A DNA stretch of 64,000 nt from Mansonella perstans. Lineage: Eukaryota > Nematoda > Chromadorea > Rhabditida > Onchocercidae. Numbering within the stretch: the stretch's first letter is position 1; every line of letters begins with the position of its first letter. Positions 49,501 through 62,110 of this stretch are shown in pieces. The DNA lies in the NCBI GenBank assembly GCA_037074765.1, contig JBAMDO010000067.1, forward strand, positions 124,001 through 188,000. The letters are read 5' to 3'. Below the pieces are notes generated by a model. The model did not search any database, was not told where the DNA came from, and saw only the letters and a program-made list of their open reading frames with translations. A program made the position numbers and the translations under genes.

Positions 49501-52500
49501 CATTTCAGTGTCTCGTGAATCTTCCAACGTTCGAATATCTGCAATGCATCTAATAAGACTCCGCGTGAAATACGTGAATAATAATACAAATCACTTCATC
49601 ACTCTTCTCTAAATCTATCATTTTTCCAAATTCACCTTTGTTCCTAAATGTAAAAGTGCGTGATTTTCGGAAATTCTTTCCAAATATAAAACATCGAAAT
49701 TCCATTGAGTATCATTTAATAAAGCACTGCGTACGTCACTTGAAATATGTGGAGAATCGTCAATGCTACCCGCCTGTTGCCTAATTTTGAACGCGTCAAC
49801 GACGGAACGTTTCCGACTTCGAGTCGACATATGACGAAGCTATAAAACAACTTTTTTTTTTCAACTTCTTGAAATAATATTTCGATTAATTAACTTTCAT
49901 ATTTGCACTTCATTAAGTGAAAACATTTCAGTAGTAAATGTAATAATATGAACGATGTAATATTCTATGATTGAATTAATTTTTAACAATTTATTATGGA
50001 TTAAATCAGTCCATTTCTTACATTAATGCTGTCATTCGTATTCATAAATGCTGCTTCTGACACGTTGACAGCATAAACTATTCATGGAAAAACACTGAAT
50101 TTGACAAAAGTCAGCTAGTGCTTTATCGATGATAATCTTTCTGGTTTTATGAAACATTTAGAAATTGATCTTCATCTCTCTCTGCTCCATCTTGCCATTT
50201 TTCTACTTTATACTTATGAAACTGCTCTCTAATTTAAAAAGATTCACTCCAATATCAAACGACCGAGAGTCTTTTTGTCATGTCTCATTCAAAGCAATAT
50301 GTTAAAATATTAAAACTTTGATTAAATTAATATCTCAAATGAGAAGTGATTAAATTAATATTTCATGAGAAGAGAGGAAATGAAGAAATGAGAGGAAGCT
50401 AACACGTATCAATCCGTCATAGTAGCCAGTTGCTATTCGGTCGTTATTACCAAAACGTGTTATTGTTGGAGCGTATAACTCAGATGATGATAATACCTGG
50501 AAAAAATTGAAGTTCCAATTAATACGAAGACAAACAAAACAAAAGATTTGACAGAATTAGAAAAATATAAGCAAACAGAGCAAATTTACGCGAAAAAATA
50601 TTAATTAAATTCTAATTAACTTAAGACAATAAATAAAAAGCACCTAATGTAGTATTTTTATAGTTGAAAAATAGAATCATCGAAAAATTTTAATCAAAAC
50701 ATAAATCTTAGTAGAAATTAGCTCAGTGTAATCATTTAGAAGCTGACAAATTGCAAAGTGAAGACAATCAAAGGCTAAAGGCAGGTACAGGGCCGTTTTA
50801 ACCATTTATTCTAATTCTAATTGCAAAGAAATACGAAAAAATTTATTTTTTATCCCAAAAGTAAGTTAACTAATTTACAAATTTGATGTTAAGACAAGAA
50901 ATTGGATTTATTTACTATAAGTATTTAAAATTCATTCAATTAATATACAGTGTTTTGTAGAAAGAAACGACATGACAAAAACTTTCAAATATCATCACTT
51001 GATGGATAGGCACTTCAAAATTGTCACAAAAATATCACATGATGGAAGCAGTGACGAAAGAAAAGGTACCGCTGCATATTTAACTCTCAGGAATTCACTG
51101 ACCTTCAGCTCTTTTCTCAAGCATTCAATCTCTACACTTAGAATATGATGCTGTATATCGGAAAATCACTAATGTTTATCTCTGTTGTATCTACCAAATT
51201 TACTATAATTAATGAATTTGTAGTTTCCGACTGGACCTCGATTAAATTTCCGATCATTTTTACTCTTTCCTTCATTCATAAATTCCTGTTCCTCACCTCT
51301 ATTTTTTATTTATGCTTATCATTCATCTGCCGGTTCTGTTATTTTTCTGAATGTATTATAGTGTTCAATAATAATAAATAATTAAAAAGAAATTTGATGT
51401 TTGAACATTTAGTTTGAAACAAGGAATTTAATTGATTCACATATGCAAACTCGAATCAAATGATTGGAAGGAAAGAATTGAATTAATTAATAGGCTTTGT
51501 TGATTCTTTTATGAAGCATTATAGTAATTGAACACTATATGGTTTAACATCTATGAGAAAATTAATCGAAATATTTTGAACGCATTTCAGGTAAATTTAT
51601 GATTAAAATCTGTCAAATAACACTTTTTTAATGCCTTCTACAGCTATAAAATTTCTAAGCTAACATTTTTATATCACAAATACTAATTCGCCATTTGTAT
51701 TTGGAACTAAAAAATAATTTCAAATTTTTAATTTCAAATCCTTCGCTTTTTTCTTTTGGCCTCAAATGCCAAGGTGAGCATTTCATTGAATATGCAAATG
51801 ATGTAATTCTATTTAGGACCACTCTTTGTGGGCTTAGTGGGGATACTTCAGGAAAAATAACAAGAATAGCACTATGCTTGAAAAATATTAATATAAGATT
51901 GAAATTAGCCAAGGGATAATGTCATGTTCCTTGTCCACAACAGTAATGTCGCAATTTCATAATGATGTAAGTTAACTAACTTTGATTGCATCTCGAAGAA
52001 TTTTCTGCGTTTCTTCGTCCGCTCGCATTATAGCATCTCGTAGTGAAAATAGCACCTCAAAATATGAATAATTTTGATGGTAAAACCAATAATTCAGCAA
52101 TTCTGTTTAATTTGCTCACTTTTGTTTGTTTAATTTAAGCTACAAAATATCCGACCACTTTTTTGTTATTTTCATAAAGTGTTTGGCTTACGTCTCCTCA
52201 GTGTTTCTTCTTTATAACAATGACAATGAGGGATAAAGACACAATTACTTCAAAAGTTTCTTTAAAATAGTTTTTTGAAAGAAAAGAAACAATAAATCAA
52301 AAAAAGCAAAAGGAAAAGGAAAAAAAGCAATGAACCATTTAATTTTAAAAGAAATGAAAAATCAATTGCAATATATAATTCCATTGAACAAATACGATTT
52401 GAGATGTTTTACGACACTTTGATGGACAGGAAATGAAATGAGCACAAAATTTTTTAAATTTCAAGCATACATATAAGTAAGAGTTCTTTAACTTTTAGAA

Positions 52501-55500
52501 TATCTTTACAATTATAAGGAAAACGTAAAAAAATTTTAGACTTGCATTAATTTGAGGTACTAACAAATTTTTACGGAAGTTTTACTGCTTTTTTGTTTAA
52601 GATTTCTTTTATATTGAAATGTCAGTGGTGATGGCAGTGTGATATTAAATAGATCGACAATGATTGCGTGACTACAAATATTCCATCGCTAATTGATCTG
52701 GCTGTTTTATGATTGTCAGTTGTCAGGGCAACTGAGTTGTATATCTGGCTTCATGTATGTAACATATTAATTAAATTGAGTGACGACTGCTTAAATTAGA
52801 TATGTCCGGTAAATACACTGGTAGTATTATCGAATGATGCAATTACTATCGTTGATTAACGTTCAGAGGCTATCATCATCCCAGCTGCTCGGTTTTTTTA
52901 TGGATGACTTATATTTCAAGGAAAAAACAACAATCTTTTGAGACAGGATTAAGAATAAGTGAAAAATGAAAACCGAAACTTGCACGATGAAAAATTCTGG
53001 GTCGTTGAATATTGAAATTTCAGAAAACATCTCTCTCAGCAAGTAAATATTTCGGGAAATGCTCCTAGGAAGAAGAAAGTAAATAAATTATTAAATTGTT
53101 TGATTTATTGGAAAAATATCTAAACAAGTGAAAACTTGTATTACAAATAATATTGTTTTTTTCATTAGTCATTGTCGAGGGAAATGTCAAGGGAACGATC
53201 TCTTTTATTGCCGAAATTTCTCCTATATCAGGTATAATTTTCTTCATGGCCACAATTGGTCTCGTGATTGGAATTTTCGATATCATTTTTAGGCCTTTCC
53301 GAAGCAAGCTGTTAAATTTACAGAATGTGTGAATAGATACTTTCATTGCAGTCATTTTACAATGAAATTGTTTTTTACGAAAGAAACAGAATGAGTAAAG
53401 AAATGGAAGGTGCAAAATGTAATCGATATAATTCGAATTCAGATGTCAGGAATTAATTTATTATAGCAATATAGACGATATGTTAGGTGATTAATAATGG
53501 AACATGTATTCTCGGTACTGATAAAGATTGTTAAATTGGGCAAGAAAAAGTGCAATAATGAAGAAGTAAATGAGCAAATCTTTTTCCAAATATCAAAGAA
53601 AAGGTCAAAAATAGAAAGAAAATTGGACTTCAAGATTTTGTCATCCTGAAATAATATAGTAATTGCTTGACGTATAGAAATATCAGTTGGACCAGGATTA
53701 TTGTGTAATTATTGTGCTTATTGTGTTGGCTTGATATATTTTTTTAAGATATACCGGATATGTTAGTGAAATACCGAATATAAGTGATCAGAGATTAGTA
53801 ATCGATGATGAAATCTGTATAAAACTTCAATTAGATGTAATTGTTGGAAACTGCTGAAAAAGTCCCGAATGATTGAGTAATTTAATTAGATTAGTAATGA
53901 AAGTGATTTAACTAGCTCAATCAAATTAATTTCAAGATTATTCAATGAATTGTATGCACTTTTCCAGATATGAATACCGAAAAATTGTTGCTTTTTATGT
54001 GCAGAAATCTTTACTCCATATATTTGGCCCCCTTAATTTAATTAGCAGTAACAATGATTTAATTACTTTGTTTTATCTCAATTGCAAATTAGATTAACAA
54101 TATTTTGGATATCAGCTTAATATTAACTTTTACTACTTGTTTGTTAAATCTCACAAAATTATGCTAGTTTATCAGAACTTCGGCGAAATTATATCTTCTG
54201 CACTGTTACTGTAAGATTGATTCCTATTACTGCCATACTATAAATCCTTAAAAGTATGTGTGTGTTTAATGTTAATGATGAAATTTGTTAGAGAAAAAAA
54301 ATGAAATATTGTCTGAGAATAACTGTATGGAGTAGATGAAAGAGGGAAAATAAAAGAATGACAAAATAAACTACAATTAAAATAAAAGGAAATAATTAAT
54401 ACCTTTATAGGTAGAAATTTACCTCACTGATAGGTGCGTCGACAAGTCCTGTTTGTGAACGGTCACTTCGTAAATTATTATGGAACATTGAATCACCATA
54501 ATTCTGTTTCAAATAAGCAAATTGCTGGCTGTAAGAAAAAAGGAAAGAAAAACAATTTTAGATTTTTTTGTTTATAATAGTGTATATAACAAACAATCGA
54601 GACGATTAGTCCGCTTATTGGTCGTTGAGTTGCCAGCAACTTTTATCGGTCATTCAAATTAGATTTTGTTAGTCCATTACTGCTATAGATGAAATGTTAA
54701 ACAACTTTTTGTTGCATGCTTTATTTGACTGCTAAGCAAATAAGCCTGAAGTGACAACAAACGAAAGCTTTATCAGGTAATTTTGGCTCCTGGCTCTTTT
54801 TGTAGATATTCATATATGATTTACCTAGTGGAACTTCCAGGCACTTGTATACACTGCCAATCACCTTTTTGCATTACTTCACCTTTCGCTTCTGCTGTCA
54901 TTGCAATCAAATCATCCGGCATTGAATATTTTCGTTGCGATAATTTCCTTCGAATATCGGATGATTTCGTACCAAGCACTTCATTCCTTAAAAAATAAAT
55001 AATATGAAATAATATGCAAATACATCACCAGCATTTTTATCCAGAAACAACACCTCGCAGCAGTAAATTCCTCATGTTCACGTGAAATTTCCTCTCGTCC
55101 AGGATGAAATGTGTTAATTATTTCCAAATTTGTATCCGTAATAACTTTCCACTGAATTTACCGCAATTTCGCCATTTTTATCATGCTATAGCTTGTAATG
55201 TAATTTACTGACAAAGTCTAATGCTGCTACTAATGCACCGCAATTCATTATGATTTGCAAAGTAAAAAATTTCGCCATTGGTAATATATTTATTACTATT
55301 ATACCGTAATTTATAATTTAATGAATTTGCAATGTATCCAAATAGTTTCATTGCTTCTATAAAGAAGCATTTTGATTACTTTCGATGTGGCGAACAGTTT
55401 CGTTATTGCTAATGCAAAGGCGTACAAATCTATTACGTGGGAATTACAGTAAAGTGAATGAATAGTCGTGGATTAAATCATGAAGTAGCAATACTATTAG

Positions 55501-58500
55501 AAATTAAATGTCAATTTTTGTCATTTGACAAGATAATTAACATATTAATAGCGGAGAATTTACCGTTTAAAACCAATGCTTTTTTCATAAGCGCGATTTA
55601 TGTATTGTACATTTAAAGCGCTATCGCATATTTCAATCGGTTGACACACCTATAAGATTATCTGTGTTAAGCTTAAGAGTAATTATCGCAGCTATAAAAA
55701 AAATTATCATAATTAAAAGATAAATAGTGATGATCTAATTCCTTTAAAAATTTTTCTTTCCCAGTAAACAATTAGTCGATTATTATTTCACTTATTTGAT
55801 CGTTTATTTATTTTCAAAGCAATATATTTTAAAAATGAAAGTAATGAAATAATTAGCATGATTGATGGCACCTCGTCCAGGACAGCGAATATGGCAGGAG
55901 TGGCCCGTAAACGATTCACGAGACGTGCGAATAATTCACAAAGCGAGATATCGGTTGACGCTGACACGAAAACCTGAAAATGACTTCCTGAATTTACTGA
56001 TATCCATAATTCTGATTCCACTAATAAAATTAGTGTTAATTGATACGGAAAATCGAATCGCTAATAAATTTAATAGAATACTTTGGAATATTTCTCATTT
56101 AGTTTATTAAATTCATCTCTAATTTCTATCTACGAATTTTACAACCAACAGACCATTTAATAGAAATGAATGAGTGAAACGTAAAATTTAAAGTGAATGC
56201 GAAAGAAATTTATGGATAAAATGCGATAAAAAAAGGAAAATTTTTTGAGAACTCTTAAATGAACTAGCACCGTAAGATATCGTACTTATGCAAACTTATT
56301 TTATTGCTTCAGTTTTCCAACTTTAATTATCGATGTGTGAGCATCTGCATTATGTATCTATCTACTGCAACATCATAGCACAAGAAATTGTAAATTTACA
56401 TGGCAAAGTCTAGACTGCGAAAGCCATCGTCTACGTTTCTCGGATACCATCCTGAAATTTTTTCAAAGGGAAAATCAGAACAATTTTTTCCCCTTCAAAT
56501 TTTTGCATAATATTAAAAATAAAATAAGACGAAAGCATAAATTGCCTGTCCGATAATGCGGCAAAAAGTACTTCATCGGATGTTGGAAGGCAATGCATCG
56601 TTCTGCAATTATAAATCACAGCAGTTTTCAAGCTAAATAAAAAACGAAAACAAAAACAAAAAATCAGTTGCTTAGATAACTTGGGCACTTGCAGAACTGT
56701 TTGAAGTACTGGATAGGATATCTTTAAATTTAGTTAATTTTTGCAGAATTTTCACTGACAAAACTAAACTAATCAATTGGAGAAATTTCAAGATATGTAA
56801 GTCAATTAGAATAACTTTTAAAAAAAGAAATCATTGTTAGCCCAATGAATGACCAAAGTAGCAATGAATTCAAATGACTGCTTATCAGTCATTTCTTTCA
56901 GAAAATTTGAATAATCGAGCAGTCTTGGTAGTGTAAGTTAAAAAATTAAACAATCTGGTAGTAAGTCGAATTACTTCGTAAAGGTTGCAATATCAGGTAG
57001 ACGAATATCCACCAAAACTAATGATGGCTTTTGTTGTTGATAATTAACTTCCGCTATACCTGTTGTTGTTTTAAGGATCTAAAAAAATTATAAAACAAAA
57101 TTTATCAAAAAAATTATCTTTTTTCAATTTCTGAAATTTCAAATAAAAGTGAAAACGAGAAAAGAAACAACGTACTTGCCAACCGTTTGATCGAAGACTT
57201 TCGATAAAAAGACAATCAACTGATTGTCGATTTGCTGTCACAAACATTGCCTGTAAAAAACATATCATCTCGTTCAGACTTTTTTAATTCGGCAAAATTT
57301 TATTTTAGTACCTGAAACAAAATGAGCTAAGTCTAATTAATCTAAGCCAAGTTCAGTTAAGTTAATTGAATCTAAACCTAGTAGTCTATTATTTACACTA
57401 CTATTCAATAAGTTATGCCACAATTTTGGATTTCGTTTTCTGAAAAATTCGCCAATATGCTAACATATTTTTATATATGAATATGGCAAGATATGGCCAG
57501 GCCTTCAAGAGCTACTTAAGTAAAATTGAAATAGTGTAGTATGGTCCTCAAGAGTTGCTTCAGTGTCACTTGAACTAATGTAAAATAGTAAGTCAGAAGG
57601 ATTATGTGAAATGATATATTGCATTAATTGAATTCAATTATTTAAAAATACACAATCACATACTTAAATATTTATTAACTTTAAATTTATACTACATTTA
57701 TTAACTTCAAATTTATATTATGAACCTTAAGTCACGTCATTTGCTCTTCTCTTAATTGTCGATGTACCAAATATACTTTAGCTAATTCCAATCAAATTTG
57801 CGATTTTACAAATTCCATTTTTGTTTATACATCTATATTTTCAATTAATTCATTATTCACACGTGAAATTGCGCTATCATTTCAGCGAAAACTACCTGTG
57901 AGATTAAGACGGATTAACCGTCAGTGTAATTGTTATTTGAATTAATAGAAATACTTTAAAATGAAAGGTTTTCAAAATAGATTTCAAGAAGGGAAAACTG
58001 TTTCCAAATGTTCTGTCTGAGCCAGTTAGAAGCAGATATTTTGAAGAACTGAGCATATCTCAGGGATCTTAGTGGCATGGCAAATGAGGAAATATAATTT
58101 AAAATTATTAAATCTGTGCAAAGTGCTTGGCAACGAATTTTTTTTGGGGAAGAAATCTTCTATGCTTTCCAACAGAATCTTTCATCAAAAAAGCACATTG
58201 AAAATCGTAAAAAAATTGATAAAAAAATGACTGCAGCTGCTAAATTCTAATTCGTTATTTAGAAATCCTACTGTCATTCATCAGTAGTACAAAAATTATT
58301 CAAAGATGAATTAATTTTATTTTATTTGAATTATTTCCCCGATACCATCCTTGTTCAATCAATATTACAGGACTTATTTTTATAATTAAAATTTTCTTTT
58401 TCATTTCGTTCACTTATTCTTTTACACTTTGTGAAAATTACTAATTCATCATTAAAATTTTTTGAACTGTAGTTCGGTACTGATGCTTTATGTGAAAATT

Positions 58501-61500
58501 CCGAACATTTCATAACTAATTTTTTCCTTCTAGTCTTCTTGTTAAAATTTCTTCTTAAATTTCTTTTTCTCTGATAGACTTAATATTTCTCAGTGACAGT
58601 CAATTACATCACCAACAATGCTATTTTTTTTCATCAGTTTCTTATCCAATCACTCCTTCAATTTCTTTCTTCTTCCCGATTTCTTATAGAACTTGAGCTT
58701 ACCCAGTGCACTAATTTCTAAGTTACATCTTCTCTGGAAGAGCTGATAATACAATGTATTTCACAATTGTTTGAATTATTTCCCTTGTATCATCGCTGTT
58801 TAGTCAATATCATCTGCCGTTTTCTGAATTTCAAAGTTTCGTCGTGCCAAAAATTCAAAGATCATCTCTGCAGTAAACACAAATGATTATTGTGGAAACA
58901 CGTGATAATTTGTCAAAAATGTTCGTCTAAACTTACTCCTTTCCTTGAATATCTTTTTTAAGTTACAACAAAAATTATTTAAGCATTCGAAATTGACAAT
59001 AATTTGATTTCTGCTGATAAATTTTGAATTCTCATCATATTTTTTCAGTTTTGCAATGGAAAGAGAAAAAGAAAGAGAAAGAAGGAGAGTGAAAGAGAGA
59101 AGAAATTGACATTTCCGATCAGGTGATATTATCCTTATTGTTCAATGTCACTTTGTTTCTTTCCATAAAAAATAAATGTCGCAATGAATTTACATCTAAG
59201 AATACTGGAAATTTTGCAAGAAAAATGACGATGTTTTTACATAATTTAATGCTAAATTAGACAAATATTTGAAATATAAAAAGATCGATCGATTCAACAT
59301 ACAAACTATTCACTGAGCGATCGAATGTTCAGCGACAATACAACAGATGGCAGTGAGTCATAGAAGTTTTTTTTTCCTTAGGGATGGAAGTTTTTTCGAC
59401 ATTTGCTCTTTCTTTCGCCAACGGAAACAAATTTTGCATCACAATATTTGAAAGCAACATTGGAAAGAATGAAAATTCCTTGCAAATTGGAAAAAACAAA
59501 ACTTTGCGCGAAATTTTTTAATAATCGCAAGTTTGGACGAAGTCATGATTTCTAGAACTTTACACCATCAAAATTGAAACAGTTTCTCAATTTCAATCTA
59601 GCTATTCCTGAAGTTTATAATTTGCTAGAAGAAAAAACTACAGAAATTTCCAAATGAGAGAAACCACTTTTATGAGAATTTCTTCTTCTAATTTAAATTT
59701 ATTGAGATGAATATGCAAAGGTCGAAATGTGAGGAAATGAAAAAATGATTGAACAGATTTGATGATATCTGATTCGAAGACTTGCTAGATTGCCATAGGC
59801 ATCAGGCATCATTGACCGCATTACGTGGTACGATATTTCGATGATGCCGATGATGATGATAAATCAATGAATATCGGTTTAATTATATCTCGAGGATTAC
59901 CATCTCATTTTTTCTGTCTCAACCACCGTATTTGATCTGAAGTCGTGCGACATTCATCAGTGGTAAAATCATTTTTTCGTGTTTCTTTACTTTTCTTCTT
60001 TCAATATTTCATTTCCATTTCCACAATTTTAATGAGGTAAACTTCATGTCTTAATGCAGCATGATACTCTTGCTGGTTAGATTTTTTGATGGAAAATGCA
60101 TCAGTACACTAAACCTATACAGCTGCATGTTGTCGCTATTTATGTGCATAGTTTGTCCAGATCACGTAAAGTCACGTGAACTGGGTGTCAAATTTTCTAA
60201 GCTTCTATCTTTAAAGCTTTTCTTTTATTTTATATTTCATTCCTTCACTGCTCAATTTTAGTATAATTTCATTAATTTTGATTATGAAAAAGAAAAAGCG
60301 AAACGATGCGTTAAAAGATTGCGGGGACCTTACTTCTACTAAATATGCCACATACATCGAACATAAAAATACTTTCATAGTATTTATGTTTCAAAACATT
60401 GTACTATCAGGTCGGTGAAGCAGAAAACTGCCTACTAAACCAATGATAATTAATACTTTTAATTAATGTCGCATTATTTTGTTCTGAAGAGAGAAGAAGA
60501 GAACTGGGAAATATTGAGTTACGAATGCAGCAGGGAAAAAAAACGAATAACATGAAGGGAAATTCGATCGCTATTTGTGAGACAATTGGAATTCCAACGA
60601 TGCATACTGAAAACTGATGATAATTGGTAGGGAAAAGTTGAAAGAGAAAAACAAAGTTCGATTAAATTATATATTGTTGAGAAGAATTATTGAGAAGAAT
60701 TTTAATTCAACAAAAATGAACTACTTTGTTAATAAGAGGAATCTAAGTCCATTTTACGTCAACAAGATTAAATCTCATGACATTATTCGAATTTTTTAAA
60801 AGTCTTTTTTCTTTTTGGAGACAAATGCTTTCATAAATATAAAAATTAAGTTTACTTTTTCTCGATACTTTAAAATAAAATTTGATAAAAAATTGATTTT
60901 TTAAGACAGCTAAACGGCGGGATTAAGTTCAAGATATTGATAATGATGATGTCTTAGTATGAAGTGAAAAAATGCCCGGATATGGGATGGTTGGGATGTT
61001 TGTACCAATGATACAGCAGTAGAGAGTATAAAACACAAAAAAAAGCTGAATACTTTTAATGACATATTTCAATTTTGATAAATGCAGAAGTTGACAATTT
61101 GGTTTATTACATTTCTACTTTTAAAGAGAGAAATTTTGAAGAAACTGAAATTTAAAATCAAAATATTTTCCGTATCGGAGACTGTTATAATTTTGTTCGG
61201 GCTTCAGTTCTTCAGACTTCCTTCCAATCCATACTTCAGACTTCAGGCTTCCTCCCTATCCCACGATCTGATCATACAGTTATTTACATTTATTGATATG
61301 TAAAACAGCGAAAATAAATGCTAATTTGTTCGCTTGTTTCCAAATTAAAATTGTTCCCCCGCTCCCGCGTTGTTAAAATATTACTTCACCGAATATTTTC
61401 TTCATTTCACTAAATAAGTGGCTAGAAATTGTTGCGCGTAGTTTTTGTGATTAAATTTCAATTTATTCTTAACACACAGTACAAAATTGATGACAGGTTA

Positions 61501-62110
61501 TTAATCGATTTTTAATTTGCAAAATTTCCCTGTCTATCTCAAACTTCTTCCATCATTTTCCTTTCTTTTTAACAATTCATTAAAGAAGCAGTAACTGATT
61601 CAGTCTCTAATCAGTAATAATTACTGTCAATAGTATGGACACTAACTATAGCTATTCCCGCATGATAGAAAATCGAAAACATCTAAACCAGCACATTTCA
61701 GCATTTCAATAAATTTCAGCACTTTTGAAAGGAATAATTAAATTTTATTATATTTTACATACTTCTATCATTTAATTCAGGATTACTAAATCACTGTGAA
61801 CTATGAATGAAAACTGTTTTTTAACACTCTGATAAATCAGTCCTATCCTTTAATTGAAATATGGTGATAGTGATAAATTAATAATTGAAATTGATTGCAT
61901 TATTTAGTTAAAAAAAATTGGGCTAACCATTTTCTTTGGCTGTAAAAGCATGGGACCAAAGTTATCAGGTATAGTCAATGACTTCCGTCTAGTTGTTCCA
62001 GTTGTATTTGCAGCATTTAATGGTTGTTGGACATTATTATCACTATCCGAAGTGATAAGAGCTGTTGATGTTGTTCCGCCACTATTTGCTAAGCCACAGC
62101 ACCATGGCAT
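46541..62110 (-). CDS. pde-6: PDE8-type high-affinity cAMP phosphodiesterase, about 754 aa
   Basis: Sixteen phase-consistent exons (high to low): 62110-61928, 57250-57176, 57078-56975, 56602-56448, 55987-55872, 55649-55564, 54986-54825, 54528-54423, 52055-51981, 50496-50404, 49839-49636, 49538-49401, 49128-49023, 48475-48213, 47433-47293 and 46798-46541 (stop TAG), exactly 755 codons. Domains: an N-terminus leading to GPMLLQP; a receiver-like domain at 62-175 ([30 protein letters not shown]); a PAS domain at about 205-300 ([29 protein letters not shown]); a catalytic domain at about 400-735. Catalytic motifs present: [13 protein letters not shown], the PDE signature HDLDHPGRGN split over two exons, the metal-binding Asp in CADIGNP, and the purine-binding Gln in [21 protein letters not shown] and [12 protein letters not shown] are close to vertebrate PDE8. 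The enzyme hydrolyses cAMP to AMP. Residues 152-172 of exon 4 look like a family-atypical insertion, so that donor is less sure. Confidence 0.9.
49194..49283 (-). CDS. pde-6: Possible 90-nt cassette exon inside the PDE8 catalytic domain
   Basis: An open 30-codon segment between exons 12 and 13 with a GCAG acceptor and a GTTATT donor, phase 0 on both sides. It could be included without a frameshift right after ADVLQ, giving [17 protein letters not shown] followed by [18 protein letters not shown] resembles a basophilic kinase site. Canonical PDE8 joins ADVL directly to the ATSFFL-type helix, so the skipping form is the expected enzyme. Low confidence that it is used. Confidence 0.3.
55054..55151 (-). 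CDS. pde-6: Possible alternative PAS exon of PDE8
   Basis: A 98-base open segment lies between exons 6 and 7, flanked by an ATTCAG acceptor and a GTGTTG donor. It enters in phase 0 and leaves in phase 2, exactly like exon 6 (55564-55649). It could therefore replace exon 6 but not be added after it, because the phase-2 frame hits TAA. It would encode [15 protein letters not shown] followed by [19 protein letters not shown]-x-D-x-x-L-x-I-x-x-I-N resembles the equivalent strand in exon 6 ([12 protein letters not shown]). Not included in the main model. Confidence 0.35.
57251..61927 (-). other. 4.7 kb first intron of the PDE8 gene
   Basis: AT-rich intron between the N-terminal exon and the receiver-like domain. 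It contains a purine-rich GA tract near 59059-59103 and small TTCAGACTTC-type repeats near 61210-61250. No exon or RNA gene is recognised. Confidence 0.5.
61928..62110 (-). CDS. pde-6: First coding exon of the PDE8 gene
   Basis: The ATG at 62110 begins [12 protein letters not shown]. The exon runs 61 codons through a Ser/Thr/Asn-rich stretch and a possible basic phosphosite ([10 protein letters not shown]) to [11 protein letters not shown], ending in phase 0 at GTTAGC. GPM-L-QP matches the segment just before the receiver-like domain in vertebrate PDE8. Vertebrate PDE8 starts MGC, allowing lipid attachment. Here Gly2 is absent, but two adjacent cysteines near the start could still be acylated. 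The upstream frame stays open for a while, so an earlier start or a non-coding leader exon cannot be excluded. Confidence 0.7.

Noticed and set aside
55054..55151. Adding this segment between PDE8 exons 6 and 7
   Set aside because: In the phase imposed by exon 6 it hits TAA. Only mutual exclusion with exon 6 keeps the frame, and it is reported that way.
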